Assembly (NCBI RefSeq): GCF_937958065.1
Contig: NZ_CALFXI010000047.1
Span: forward strand, 12,607 to 76,606
DNA from: an uncultured Steroidobacter sp.
Lineage (GTDB): Bacteria; Pseudomonadota; Gammaproteobacteria; Steroidobacterales; Steroidobacteraceae
Length of the DNA: 64,000 nucleotides
Direction of reading: 5' to 3'
Shown: positions 1 through 7,443 of the stretch, piece by piece
How the letters are laid out: each line of letters opens with the position of its first letter
Position numbering within the stretch: the stretch's first letter is position 1
Notes under the pieces: model-generated
What the model was told of the DNA's origin: nothing
Seen by the model: the letters and a program-made list of their open reading frames with translations, nothing else
Database searches by the model: none
Made by a program: the position numbers and the translations under genes

Positions 1-202
1 AGCTGATCGTGTCCAGCAAATCGATCAGCTGTCGCGACAATCGCAAAGGCGTGGCGGCGGGTACGGCGGCGCTCTCTGATGCAAGTGGTTCGAAATGTCG
101 GCCGGTGCGCCATTCCATTTCTTCGGGGGCGATGCCAGCGGATAACAACGGACGGGCCACATCGCGCCACTGCGCAAACTGTTGTACGCAGGCCGAGTAC
201 AT
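1..202 (-). CDS. UdgX/TIGR03915-type DNA repair protein, N-terminal part (runs off the left edge)
   Basis: Only the first 67 codons are inside the window. The gene reads leftwards from an ATG at 202-200, one base after the TGA of the radical SAM gene (TGATATG), so the two are translationally coupled. The visible N-terminus has the pattern F-x-x-W-R-x-x-A-R-x-L-L, then a G-I-A-P-E-E-M-E-W stretch. This matches the N-terminal domain of the TIGR03915 family, which is often fused to a UdgX-type uracil-DNA glycosylase domain and usually follows this radical SAM protein. Whether the glycosylase domain is present cannot be seen here. The family is thought to act in DNA repair or modification, but its exact reaction is not established for this member. 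Confidence 0.75.
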   Translation of the reverse strand, partial: MYSACVQQFAQWRDVARPLLSAGIAPEEMEWRTGRHFEPLASESAAVPAATPLRLSRQLIDLLDTIS

Positions 203-203
203 A

Positions 204-1424
204 TCAGAACAAGGATTGCTGTTCGGGCGCGGCAAGCAAAGCGCGACGCAGCCCTTCGGAGCTGCGCTCGCTTTGGGACGGCCGATAGTCGACGGTGCAG
301 ATGAAGTGACGTGCGCGCTTCAACGTGGCGCCGAGCGTTCTCAAATCTTCATAGCGCAGCCTGCGATGCCGACGCGAGCTGATGATGCGGTCGATCACGC
401 GTACGCCGAGCCCCGGCACTCGCAGCAGCTGATGTCGATCGGCGCTGTTCACGTCCACCGGGAACTGATGACGGTTCGCCAGCGCCCAAGTCGTTTTCGG
501 GTCGACGCGCAAGTCCAGCTTGCCGCCGGGCATGCTCTGCGCCAGTTCGCCGAGCGAGAACTCGTAATACCTCATCAGCCAATCGGCTTGATACAAACGG
601 TGCTCGCGCATCAGCGGCGGCGCGCGATTCGGCAGGCGGGCAGAAGCGCGCTGGATGGGACTGAACGCCGAGTAATATATCCGGCGCAGCTTGTACGAGC
701 GATACAACGTGTCCGCGGTCTCCATGATGGAGGCATCGGAGCTGTCGTCGGCGCCCACGATGAGTTGAGTGCTCTGGCCCGCCGGCGAAAAGCGCGGCGC
801 TTTCGTTCCGCCGTCCGCGTGCTCATCGAGCTTGAGGCGAATCTCGCCCATGGCGCGCTTGATGGACACATCGCTCTTTTCCGGCGCCAGGGTGGTCAGC
901 GCCTCGCGCGTCGGCAGTTCGATGTTCACGCTCAACCGATCGGCGTAGCGGCCGGCGGCTTCGATCAGTTCCGGACTGGCCTCCGGAATGGTCTTCAGAT
1001 GAATGTAGCCTCGGAACTCGTGCTCTTCGCGCAGCGTCCGAGCGACCTCGACCAGCTGCTCCATCGTGTAGTCCGCGTTGCGAATGATGCCGGAGCTCAG
1101 GAACAAGCCTTCGATGTAGTTGCGCCGATAGAAGGAGAGCGTCAGGTCGACGACTTCCTGCACCGAGAAGCGCGCTCGGGGAATGTCGCTGGAGCGCCGG
1201 TTGATGCAATACAGACAGTCGTACAGGCAGAAGTTGGTCAGCAGGATCTTGAGCAGAGAGACGCAGCGGCCGTCGGGTGTGTAGCTGTGGCAAATGCCCA
1301 TGCCCGTCGTCGAGCCCATGCCCTTGCCGGGAGCGGCGCTGCGCTTCGGCGCGCCGCTGCTGGCGCACGAGGCATCGTACTTGGCGGCGTCGGCCAGGAT
1401 GGCCAGCTTGGTCTGCAACTCCAT
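204..1424 (-). CDS. Putative DNA modification/repair radical SAM protein
   Basis: The 406-residue protein carries the radical SAM cluster motif C-LYD-C-LY-C (CxxxCxxC) near residue 67, and an early conserved ADAAKYDASC stretch typical of the 'putative DNA modification/repair radical SAM' family. Near the C-terminus is a helix-hairpin-helix DNA-binding element (VNSADRHQLLRVPGLGVRV), consistent with action on DNA. I chose the ATG at 1424 over an upstream one at 1460. The family normally starts just before this region, and the upstream 12 codons coincide with promoter elements. It is the first gene of a two-gene unit with the UdgX-type gene. The substrate is unknown. Confidence 0.85.
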   Translation of the reverse strand: MELQTKLAILADAAKYDASCASSGAPKRSAAPGKGMGSTTGMGICHSYTPDGRCVSLLKILLTNFCLYDCLYCINRRSSDIPRARFSVQEVVDLTLSFYRRNYIEGLFLSSGIIRNADYTMEQLVEVARTLREEHEFRGYIHLKTIPEASPELIEAAGRYADRLSVNIELPTREALTTLAPEKSDVSIKRAMGEIRLKLDEHADGGTKAPRFSPAGQSTQLIVGADDSSDASIMETADTLYRSYKLRRIYYSAFSPIQRASARLPNRAPPLMREHRLYQADWLMRYYEFSLGELAQSMPGGKLDLRVDPKTTWALANRHQFPVDVNSADRHQLLRVPGLGVRVIDRIISSRRHRRLRYEDLRTLGATLKRARHFICTVDYRPSQSERSSEGLRRALLAAPEQQSLF

Positions 1425-1460
1425 GTCTGGCTGTATATACAGCTGGTGCGTGCCGTGCAA
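1425..1460 (-). promoter_or_regulatory. Putative sigma70 promoter with palindromic operator, leaderless start
   Basis: On the minus strand TTGCAC (1460-1455) and TATACA (1437-1432) are separated by 17 bases. The -10 box ends only 7 bases before the ATG, so the transcript would begin at or next to the start codon. No Shine-Dalgarno is visible, which agrees. The 14-base perfect palindrome GCTGTATATACAGC (1430-1443) covers the -10. It uses the CTGT/ACAG half-sites of LexA boxes, but with 4 rather than 8 bases between them, so assignment to LexA is uncertain. Confidence 0.5.
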
Positions 1461-1515
1461 GCCGGCGACGCGGCTGTCGGGCGAACCCGCTCAGCTCACA
1501 AAAAAATGGCAGCTT

Positions 1516-1962
1516 TCAGCGCTGGAACTTGGTCGACAGCACGATGGAGGAGGTGGTGCGCTCGACGCCGTCCAGCTCGCCGATGGCGTCGATCAGCTCG
1601 TCCATGTCGGTGATCGAGTCGGTGACCGCCAGCGCCATCAGATCGAAGGCACCGCTGACCGCCTGAAGCACGCGCACGTCCTTGAGCTTGCGGACTTCGC
1701 GCTCCACCTGGCTGGCGTGCTTCGGCTTCACCGTAATCATGATGTAAGCGTGCACCGCGCCGCGTTCCTGCGCCTCCGACAAGCGCACCGAATAGCCGGT
1801 GATCACCTTCGATCGTTCCAGCCGCTCCAGCCGGCTTTGCACGGTGGTGCGCGACAGACCGAGGCTGCGCGCCAGGACGGCGGTGGGCGTCCGGGCGTTC
1901 TCGCGCAATAGCGCAATCAGCTGCTGATCGATGGAATCCAGAGGTGGCGGGCGCGGCTTCAT
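1516..1962 (-). CDS. Lrp/AsnC family transcriptional regulator
   Basis: The 148-residue protein has an N-terminal winged helix-turn-helix (from LDSIDQQLIALLRENART to the RTTVQSRLERLE recognition helix) and a C-terminal RAM/AsnC ligand-binding domain with the typical VSGAFDLMALAV core. The ATG at 1962 gives the usual Lrp N-terminus; an upstream extension to 2046 would add unrelated residues. It is divergent from the saccharopine dehydrogenase and aminoadipate-semialdehyde dehydrogenase genes, so a role as a lysine-responsive regulator of that pair is likely by analogy with other Lrp members. A T-rich stretch follows the stop codon. The ligand is not known from sequence. Confidence 0.9.
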   Translation of the reverse strand: MKPRPPPLDSIDQQLIALLRENARTPTAVLARSLGLSRTTVQSRLERLERSKVITGYSVRLSEAQERGAVHAYIMITVKPKHASQVEREVRKLKDVRVLQAVSGAFDLMALAVTDSITDMDELIDAIGELDGVERTTSSIVLSTKFQR

Positions 1963-2019
1963 GCAAAAATGGGGAGGACCTCGGCGAAATGACGATCCGA
2001 ACCGACAGAACGCCGAAAC

Positions 2020-2047
2020 ATTGCCGGCAGCTCGGCGCTTTGGCAAT
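2020..2047. promoter_or_regulatory. Possible operator between the Lrp-type gene and lysine genes
   Basis: Inverted half-sites ATTGCC (2020-2025) and GGCAAT (2042-2047) are separated by 16 bases in the 119-base divergent spacer. The position fits autoregulation plus control of the lysine genes. The arms are short and no second copy is seen, so this is weak. Confidence 0.25.
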
Positions 2048-2081
2048 ACCCGCTGGCGCGAGGGCTGCCGACAATGGCCGC

Positions 2082-3155
2082 ATGAAACACATTGTCGTTG
2101 CAGGCGCCGGCAAGATCGGCGTCACCATTGCCGATATGCTCGCCGCCAGCGGCGACTATCGCGTCACCCTGGCGGACCGAGCGGTGGGTCGCTTCGACGG
2201 CCTGAACCCTGCCATCCAAACCAGGGCGGTCGACGTCACCAATGCGCGCGACCTGAGCGCTCTGCTCAAGGGCAGCTTCGCGGTGCTGAGCGCAGTGCCG
2301 TTCAATCTCACCGGCGACATCGCGGTCGCGGCGAAAGAGGCCGGCGCTCATTACCTGGATCTCACCGAAGACGTGGCGACCACGCGCAAGGTGAAGCGCC
2401 TCGCGGAAGGCGCGCAGACCGCGTTTATTCCTCAGTGCGGCCTGGCTCCGGGCTTCATCACCATTGCCGCTTACGATCTGATCCGTCGTTTCGACACGCT
2501 GCACGACGTGCGCATGCGCGTGGGCGCGCTGCCGAAGTTCCCGTCGAACGCGCTCAACTACAACCTGACCTGGAGCACCGAAGGGCTGATCAACGAGTAT
2601 TGCGAGCCCTGTGAAGCCATCGTCAACGGCGAGCGCCGCGAAGTGCCGCCGCTGGAAGAGCTGGAAGAGTTCGCGCTCGACGGCGTGACTTACGAGGCGT
2701 TCAACACGTCCGGCGGCCTGGGCTCGTTGTGCGAGACCTTGAACGGCAAGGTGCAGAACCTGAACTACCGCACCATTCGTTACCCCGGTCATGCGGCCAT
2801 CATGAAGGCGCTGCTGAATGATCTGCGCCTGCGCGACCGGCGCGATGTGCTCAAGGACATCCTCGAGAATGCGCTGCCGGGCACGCTGCAGGATGTGGTG
2901 ATCGTGTTCGTGACCGTCACCGGCCTGCGCGATGGCAAGCTCATGCAGGACACCTACGCCAACAAGATCTACAGCGCCGAGATCGGCGGGGTGATGCGCA
3001 GCGCGATCCAGATTACGACGGCTGCCGGCATCACTGGCGTGCTCGATCTGCTCGCCACCGGCAAGATCCCCGATCGTGGCTTCATCCGCCAGGAAGACAT
3101 CGAGCTCGATACGTTCCTGGCCAATCGCTTCGGGCGCGCTTACGCGCCCCGCTGA
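2082..3155 (+). CDS. Saccharopine dehydrogenase family protein (saccharopine to aminoadipate semialdehyde)
   Basis: The 357-residue protein begins with a Rossmann nucleotide-binding motif (VVAGAGKIGVTIADML) and has the overall composition of saccharopine dehydrogenases, including a C-terminal GVMRSAIQITTAAGITGVLDLL segment. The ATG at 2082 places the glycine-rich loop right at the N-terminus as expected. The next gene, two bases downstream, encodes an antiquitin-type aldehyde dehydrogenase, so the most likely reaction is NAD-dependent cleavage of saccharopine to glutamate and alpha-aminoadipate semialdehyde. No lysine-ketoglutarate reductase gene is present nearby; it may lie elsewhere, or the enzyme may use another substrate. 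Confidence 0.8.
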   Translation: MKHIVVAGAGKIGVTIADMLAASGDYRVTLADRAVGRFDGLNPAIQTRAVDVTNARDLSALLKGSFAVLSAVPFNLTGDIAVAAKEAGAHYLDLTEDVATTRKVKRLAEGAQTAFIPQCGLAPGFITIAAYDLIRRFDTLHDVRMRVGALPKFPSNALNYNLTWSTEGLINEYCEPCEAIVNGERREVPPLEELEEFALDGVTYEAFNTSGGLGSLCETLNGKVQNLNYRTIRYPGHAAIMKALLNDLRLRDRRDVLKDILENALPGTLQDVVIVFVTVTGLRDGKLMQDTYANKIYSAEIGGVMRSAIQITTAAGITGVLDLLATGKIPDRGFIRQEDIELDTFLANRFGRAYAPR

Positions 3156-3157
3156 GG

Positions 3158-4690
3158 ATGCGATCAGTTATGAATGATTTGAATGTTGTTCGAGACGTGG
3201 CCGCGACACTGGCGCGGCTCGGTGTGCCGGCTGAGCGAGTAAGCAGCGGTAGTTTGCTCGCGCGCTCACCCATCAGCGGTGAGATCGTCGGCCGTCTGCA
3301 GGAGTGCTCGGCTCAGGAAGCGAGCGAGCGGATCGAACGCGCGCATGAGGCCTTCCTCGCCTGGCGTGCGGTGCCGGCACCGAAACGTGGCGAGCTGGTG
3401 CGTTTGTTCGGGGAAGAACTGCGCGCCGCGCGCGAGGATCTGGGACGCCTGGTCACGCTCGAAGCCGGCAAGATCCTGTCGGAAGGGCAGGGCGAAGTGC
3501 AGGAGATGATCGATATCTTCGACTACGCGGTCGGGCTGTCGCGGCAGCTGTTCGGTCTCACGATTGCATCCGAGCGCGCCGAGCATCGGTTGATGGAGAA
3601 CTGGCATCCGCTGGGCGTCGTCGGTGTGATCTCCGCGTTCAATTTTCCAGTCGCAGTGTGGTCGTGGAACGCGGCACTGGCGCTGGTGTGCGGCAACTCC
3701 GTCGTATGGAAACCGTCGGAGAAAACGCCGTTGACTGCGCTCGCCGTGCAGACGCTGTTCGAGCGCGCCGCCGCGAAGTTCGGTGGTGTGCCGGAAGGTC
3801 TGTCGACGCTGCTCATTGGCGGTCGGGCCGTCGGTGAAGTTCTCGTCGATCATCCGCGCGTGCCGCTCGTGTCGGCGACCGGCTCGACCCAAATGGGGCG
3901 GACGGTTGCTCCGAAGCTCGCTGCTCGATTTGCGCGTGCGATCCTCGAATTGGGCGGTAACAACGGCGCCATCGTTTCGCCGAGTGCCGATATGGATCTG
4001 GCGCTGCGCGCGATCGCGTTCGGCGCGATGGGAACGGCTGGTCAACGTTGCACGACGTTGCGCCGCCTGTTCGTTCACGCCAGCGTGTACGACGATTGCG
4101 TGTCGCGGTTGAAGAAAGTGTACGAGTCGGTCGCGATCGGCGATCCGCGGCGCCAGGATGTTCTGATCGGCCCGCTGGTGGACAAGCAGTCCTATCAGGC
4201 CATGCAGCAGTCTTTGCAACAGGCCACCGCGATTGGCGGCAAAGTAGTGGGTGGCACGCGCGTGGCGGCGGAGTTGGGCGATGATGCTTACTACGTTCGT
4301 CCGGCGCTCGTCGAAGTGAGCTGCCAGGACGATGTGGTGCGGCGTGAGACGTTCGCTCCCATTCTGTACGTGATGAAATACGACAACCTGCAGGACGCGA
4401 TTCGTCTGCACAACGAAGTTCCGCAGGGTTTGTCGTCCTGCATCTTCACCAACGATCTGCGCGAGGCGGAATATTTCCTGTCGGCGCTCGGCTCGGACTG
4501 CGGGATCGCGAACGTCAACATCGGGCCTTCGGGCGCAGAGATTGGCGGTGCGTTCGGTGGCGAGAAAGAAACGGGCGGCGGCCGCGAAGCCGGTTCGGAT
4601 TGCTGGAAGGGTTACATGCGGCGCGCTACCAACACGATCAACTATGGCTCGCGCCTGCCGCTCGCGCAGGGTGTGAAGTTCGACATCTAG
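3158..4690 (+). CDS. L-aminoadipate-semialdehyde dehydrogenase, ALDH7/antiquitin type
   Basis: The 510-residue aldehyde dehydrogenase contains the ALDH7 active-site stretch GTAGQRCTTLRR (catalytic Cys), the catalytic-Glu region ILELGGNNGAI, and a C-terminal region close to antiquitin (SDCGIANVNIGPSGAEIGGA, then an FGGEKETGGGREAGSD block). ALDH7 enzymes oxidise alpha-aminoadipate semialdehyde/piperideine-6-carboxylate to aminoadipate, the step after saccharopine cleavage, which matches the upstream gene. A GAGG sequence lies directly before the ATG at 3158; a second in-frame ATG at 3170 has the same GAGG at 12 bases and is an alternative start. Its stop overlaps that of the convergent DUF938 gene in a CTAG. 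Confidence 0.9.
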   Translation: MRSVMNDLNVVRDVAATLARLGVPAERVSSGSLLARSPISGEIVGRLQECSAQEASERIERAHEAFLAWRAVPAPKRGELVRLFGEELRAAREDLGRLVTLEAGKILSEGQGEVQEMIDIFDYAVGLSRQLFGLTIASERAEHRLMENWHPLGVVGVISAFNFPVAVWSWNAALALVCGNSVVWKPSEKTPLTALAVQTLFERAAAKFGGVPEGLSTLLIGGRAVGEVLVDHPRVPLVSATGSTQMGRTVAPKLAARFARAILELGGNNGAIVSPSADMDLALRAIAFGAMGTAGQRCTTLRRLFVHASVYDDCVSRLKKVYESVAIGDPRRQDVLIGPLVDKQSYQAMQQSLQQATAIGGKVVGGTRVAAELGDDAYYVRPALVEVSCQDDVVRRETFAPILYVMKYDNLQDAIRLHNEVPQGLSSCIFTNDLREAEYFLSALGSDCGIANVNIGPSGAEIGGAFGGEKETGGGREAGSDCWKGYMRRATNTINYGSRLPLAQGVKFDI

Positions 4691-5283
4691 GACTGACGGC
4701 GCCACACGAGCAGCCGGTTGTTGGCCGGCATCGTGTGGTCCTGCACCAGCTTGCAGCCGACGCCCTGCGCCAGCCGATCGACGGCTTCGAAATCGCGAAT
4801 GCCGCTCAGTGGCGAGCGTTGTTTCAACCAGCCATCGAATGCGCGGTTGCTGTCGCTCGTGTAGGCGCCGTTGTAATTGAAAGGACCGTAGACGGCGAGG
4901 ATGCCGCCGGGCTCCAGCACCCGGCCGACGCCTTCGAAAAACCGCTCCACCGCCGACCAAGGCATGATGTGCAGCGAGTTCGCGCTGAACACTGCGTCGA
5001 AGCTCCCATCCGGCCACTTGCCTGTGACGTCCAGCGTGAGCGGTGCCGGCAGGTTCGGCAGAGCGGCTTCGTCCAGCCACATGCGGATGCCGGGCAGATT
5101 TTCCGCAACGTCCGATGTTTGCCAGGTCGCATGCGGGAACGCCGCGGCGAAGTGGACGGCGTGCTGCCCGGTACCGCTGCCGATCTCCAGCACTCGACGC
5201 CGATCCGGGAAATACTGGCGCAGGACCTCGAGGATCGGGTCCTGGTTGCGCTCGCAAGCGGGCGCGAAGGGTTTGGAGAACAT
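4687..5283 (-). CDS. DUF938 family SAM-dependent methyltransferase
   Basis: The 198-residue protein starts with the family hallmark FSKPFAPACERNQDPIL and has a class I methyltransferase motif I (VLEIGSGTGQHAVHFA) near residue 31, then the acidic VAENLPGIRMWLDEA region and a SANSLHIMPW motif characteristic of DUF938. These proteins are predicted SAM-binding enzymes whose substrate is unknown. The gene is convergent with the aldehyde dehydrogenase and overlaps it by 4 bases. Confidence 0.85.
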   Translation of the reverse strand: MFSKPFAPACERNQDPILEVLRQYFPDRRRVLEIGSGTGQHAVHFAAAFPHATWQTSDVAENLPGIRMWLDEAALPNLPAPLTLDVTGKWPDGSFDAVFSANSLHIMPWSAVERFFEGVGRVLEPGGILAVYGPFNYNGAYTSDSNRAFDGWLKQRSPLSGIRDFEAVDRLAQGVGCKLVQDHTMPANNRLLVWRRQS

Positions 5284-5542
5284 GACGGGCGAGCCCCCAG
5301 CAGCAAGATTCGTGCAGCCAGTCTATGCGAGTCCCGCCTGGCGCACGGAAGAACAGCCGGACTGGCGGAATTTCATCTCGACGGCACCGATGCGACGCTC
5401 AGTTACCGCAGCCTATTCTCCTCGGTTGCAGATTTCCTGCTTTGTCCGAGATCGCGCACAGCCATGCAAATGAGTGCACATGGTTCGCGCCTGGAGGGCG
5501 GATGCTCTACGATCTCGTGTCCGGCACTTCGATGGAGCATTT

Positions 5543-6589
5543 GTGAGAACATCGGTACGAGCAGCCTGGTTGGCTGCGCTGGTCGTGGGTGTGGCCATGG
5601 CGGCTGAAGCGGGACCGCGTTGGGCGATCGTCGTGCACGGTGGTGCGGGCGTGATCGAGCGTCAGGAACTGACCGCCGAGCAGGAGCACGCGTATCGCGA
5701 GGCGATGCGTAAGGTGACCGAACGGGGCGCCCGGCTGCTTGCGGCCAACAAGCCGGCGCTGGATGTGATCGAAGCGACCATCGGCATGATGGAAGACGAC
5801 CCGTTGTTCAACGCCGGTCGTGGCGCCGTGTTCACGGCGCAGGGGCGCAACGAGCTGGATGCCGCCATCATGGACGGCAAAACGTTGAAAGCCGGCGCGG
5901 TGGCCGCGGTGACGCGCACTCGTCATCCCATCTCATTGGCACGTCGTGTGGCCGAGGCTTCACCTCACGTGATGCTGGTTGGAGTGGGCGCCGACGAGTT
6001 CTCCCAACAGCAAGGGCTCGAGCAGGTCGAGCCCGGCTGGTTCTATACGCAGCGCCGCTGGGATGCGCTCATCAAATATCTGCAAACAAACAAACTGCCG
6101 GTGCCGGCCAGGCCGTCCGGCATCCAGAACGCCGATCCGGCCAAGGGGCTGGCGCATGACGAAGGCAAGAAGGGCACTGTCGGCGTCGTCGTGCTGGACA
6201 TGTCCGGGAACGTCGCGGCGGGCACTTCCACCGGCGGCACCACGGGCAAGCGCTGGGGGCGTGTCGGCGACAGTCCGATCATCGGCGCCGGCACGTATGC
6301 CTCCAATCGATCCTGTGCCGTGTCGGCCACCGGCACCGGCGAATATTTCATTCGCCTCGCGGTCGCGCACGAGATCTGCTCGCTGGTGCGCCATCGCGGC
6401 ATGAGCCTGCAAGCCGCGGCCGATGAAGTGATCCAGAAACAACTCACGGCCTTGCAGGGCGATGGCGGCGTGATCGCCGTCGCGCCGGACGGTCAAATGG
6501 CGTGGAGCTTCAATACCTCGGGAATGTATCGTGCGCGAGCGGCCGAGGGGCAGCCGTTGACCATCGGCATCTTCAAGGATGAGAAGTAA
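5543..6589 (+). CDS. Exported isoaspartyl peptidase/L-asparaginase (Ntn-hydrolase)
   Basis: The protein begins with a signal peptide (RTSVRAAWLAALVVGVAMA followed by AEA) and continues with the plant-type asparaginase fold: IVVHGGAG near the start, FNAGRGAVFT, and the autoprocessing site G-T-V-G where the Thr becomes the N-terminal nucleophile after self-cleavage. A downstream GGTTGKRWGRVGDSPIIGAG block lines the active site. I chose the GTG at 5543, which has GGAG five bases upstream and gives a clean signal peptide; the in-frame ATG at 5474 adds an unconvincing arginine-rich extension. It probably hydrolyses isoaspartyl dipeptides or asparagine in the periplasm. A terminator hairpin follows. 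Confidence 0.88.
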   Translation: MRTSVRAAWLAALVVGVAMAAEAGPRWAIVVHGGAGVIERQELTAEQEHAYREAMRKVTERGARLLAANKPALDVIEATIGMMEDDPLFNAGRGAVFTAQGRNELDAAIMDGKTLKAGAVAAVTRTRHPISLARRVAEASPHVMLVGVGADEFSQQQGLEQVEPGWFYTQRRWDALIKYLQTNKLPVPARPSGIQNADPAKGLAHDEGKKGTVGVVVLDMSGNVAAGTSTGGTTGKRWGRVGDSPIIGAGTYASNRSCAVSATGTGEYFIRLAVAHEICSLVRHRGMSLQAAADEVIQKQLTALQGDGGVIAVAPDGQMAWSFNTSGMYRARAAEGQPLTIGIFKDEK

Positions 6590-6591
6590 CC

Positions 6592-6613
6592 CGCTGCGCC
6601 CCGTAGCGCAGCG
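6592..6613. terminator. Terminator-like hairpin between convergent genes
   Basis: An 8-bp perfect stem (CGCTGCGC with GCGCAGCG, loop CCCGTA) starts three bases after the peptidase stop codon and sits before the convergent TetR gene. There is no real T-tract. Confidence 0.5.
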
Positions 6614-6622
6614 TTCGGCGGG

Positions 6623-7276
6623 TCAACGCGGCTGCAAGCCCAGCTCGAACAATTCAATGAAGCGCAGCGCGATCTCGGCGGCCGCGAGCTGATCGTCGCT
6701 GCGATACCAGTGCGCGATCCAATTCAGTGCACCGGCCAGCGCGAACGCCGTCATCTTCTCGTCGCAGGGACGAATCGAGCCGTCGCTGACACCGGCGCGG
6801 ATCAGGCTGCGCAACCCCTGGTCGATCTCGGATTTGAGCGCCTTGACCTTGCGGCTCATGGTCGGGCTGAGGTCCTGGTTCTCGGCCTGTACCATGCACC
6901 AGCCGAAGTCCGAAGTGATGGCTTCCGCATAACGCATGATCACCGCCGCCAGGCGCTCGCGTCCGGTGGTGGTCGATTCTCGCTGTTCCTCGATGCCGTC
7001 CATGATCAGCTTCAGACCGGCGCGGAAGCATTCGAACAGCAGCTGTTCCTTGTTTTCGACGTAGTGATAGACCGTCGGCTTGGTGACGTTCAGCGCGCTG
7101 GCGATGTCGTCCAGCGAGGTATTGTGATAGCCGCGTTCGCGGAACGCCTTGGCGGCGGTCATGATGACCGCGTCGCGCTTGCGCTCGCGATCCCGCACCC
7201 GGGCGCCGACCGAAGCCCAGAGGGCCGGGCCGCTGGCCCGTTGCGGAATGTTCTTGCGCGCCTGTCGACCTGCCAC
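6623..7276 (-). CDS. TetR/AcrR family transcriptional regulator
   Basis: The 217-residue protein has a TetR N-terminal helix-turn-helix at about residues 35-85 (AAKAFRERGYHNTSLDDIA, then LNVTKPTVYHYVENKEQLL), preceded by a basic tail, and a helical ligand-binding C-terminal domain of the fatty-acid/acyl-CoA responsive kind (TetR_C-like). It is divergent from icmF, whose promoter carries an inverted repeat over the -10 box, so it probably represses icmF and the acyl-CoA dehydrogenase and responds to an acyl-CoA. The ligand is inferred from context only. Confidence 0.88.
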   Translation of the reverse strand: MAGRQARKNIPQRASGPALWASVGARVRDRERKRDAVIMTAAKAFRERGYHNTSLDDIASALNVTKPTVYHYVENKEQLLFECFRAGLKLIMDGIEEQRESTTTGRERLAAVIMRYAEAITSDFGWCMVQAENQDLSPTMSRKVKALKSEIDQGLRSLIRAGVSDGSIRPCDEKMTAFALAGALNWIAHWYRSDDQLAAAEIALRFIELFELGLQPR

Positions 7277-7345
7277 CGGGGAACTGCTCCTGACTCGAGG
7301 GGAGGCCGGATCATAACGTGAGCCGGCGCTGCACCGGGCGCCCGA

Positions 7346-7383
7346 TTGACCCGGTGGGGTCGGGCTAAATATACTCGCGGGTA
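7346..7383 (+). promoter_or_regulatory. icmF promoter with putative TetR operator
   Basis: TTGACC (7346-7351) and TATACT (7370-7375) form a near-consensus sigma70 promoter with an 18-base spacer. An inverted repeat TACTCGCGGGTA (7372-7383, 10 of 12 positions symmetrical) overlaps the -10, the usual place for a repressor site. The leader to the ATG at 7444 is about 60 bases. Confidence 0.6.
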
Positions 7384-7443
7384 AATTAGAGTGCCAGCTT
7401 TAATCTGCCCCCGGAATACCTTCGATTCGCCCCGAGGCGACCC

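Noticed and set aside
1430..1443. Canonical LexA box upstream of the repair operon
   Set aside because: Half-sites are right but the gap is 4 bases rather than the 8 of the E. coli-type box, so I call it only a palindrome with LexA-like half-sites.
9..1613. 534-codon open frame on the plus strand
   Set aside because: It lies opposite the radical SAM gene, is arginine- and alanine-rich and has no recognisable domain; it is a GC-rich antisense shadow.
3266..5257. 663-codon open frame on the minus strand
   Set aside because: Antisense to the aldehyde dehydrogenase and running through DUF938 in another frame, with composition typical of a shadow frame.
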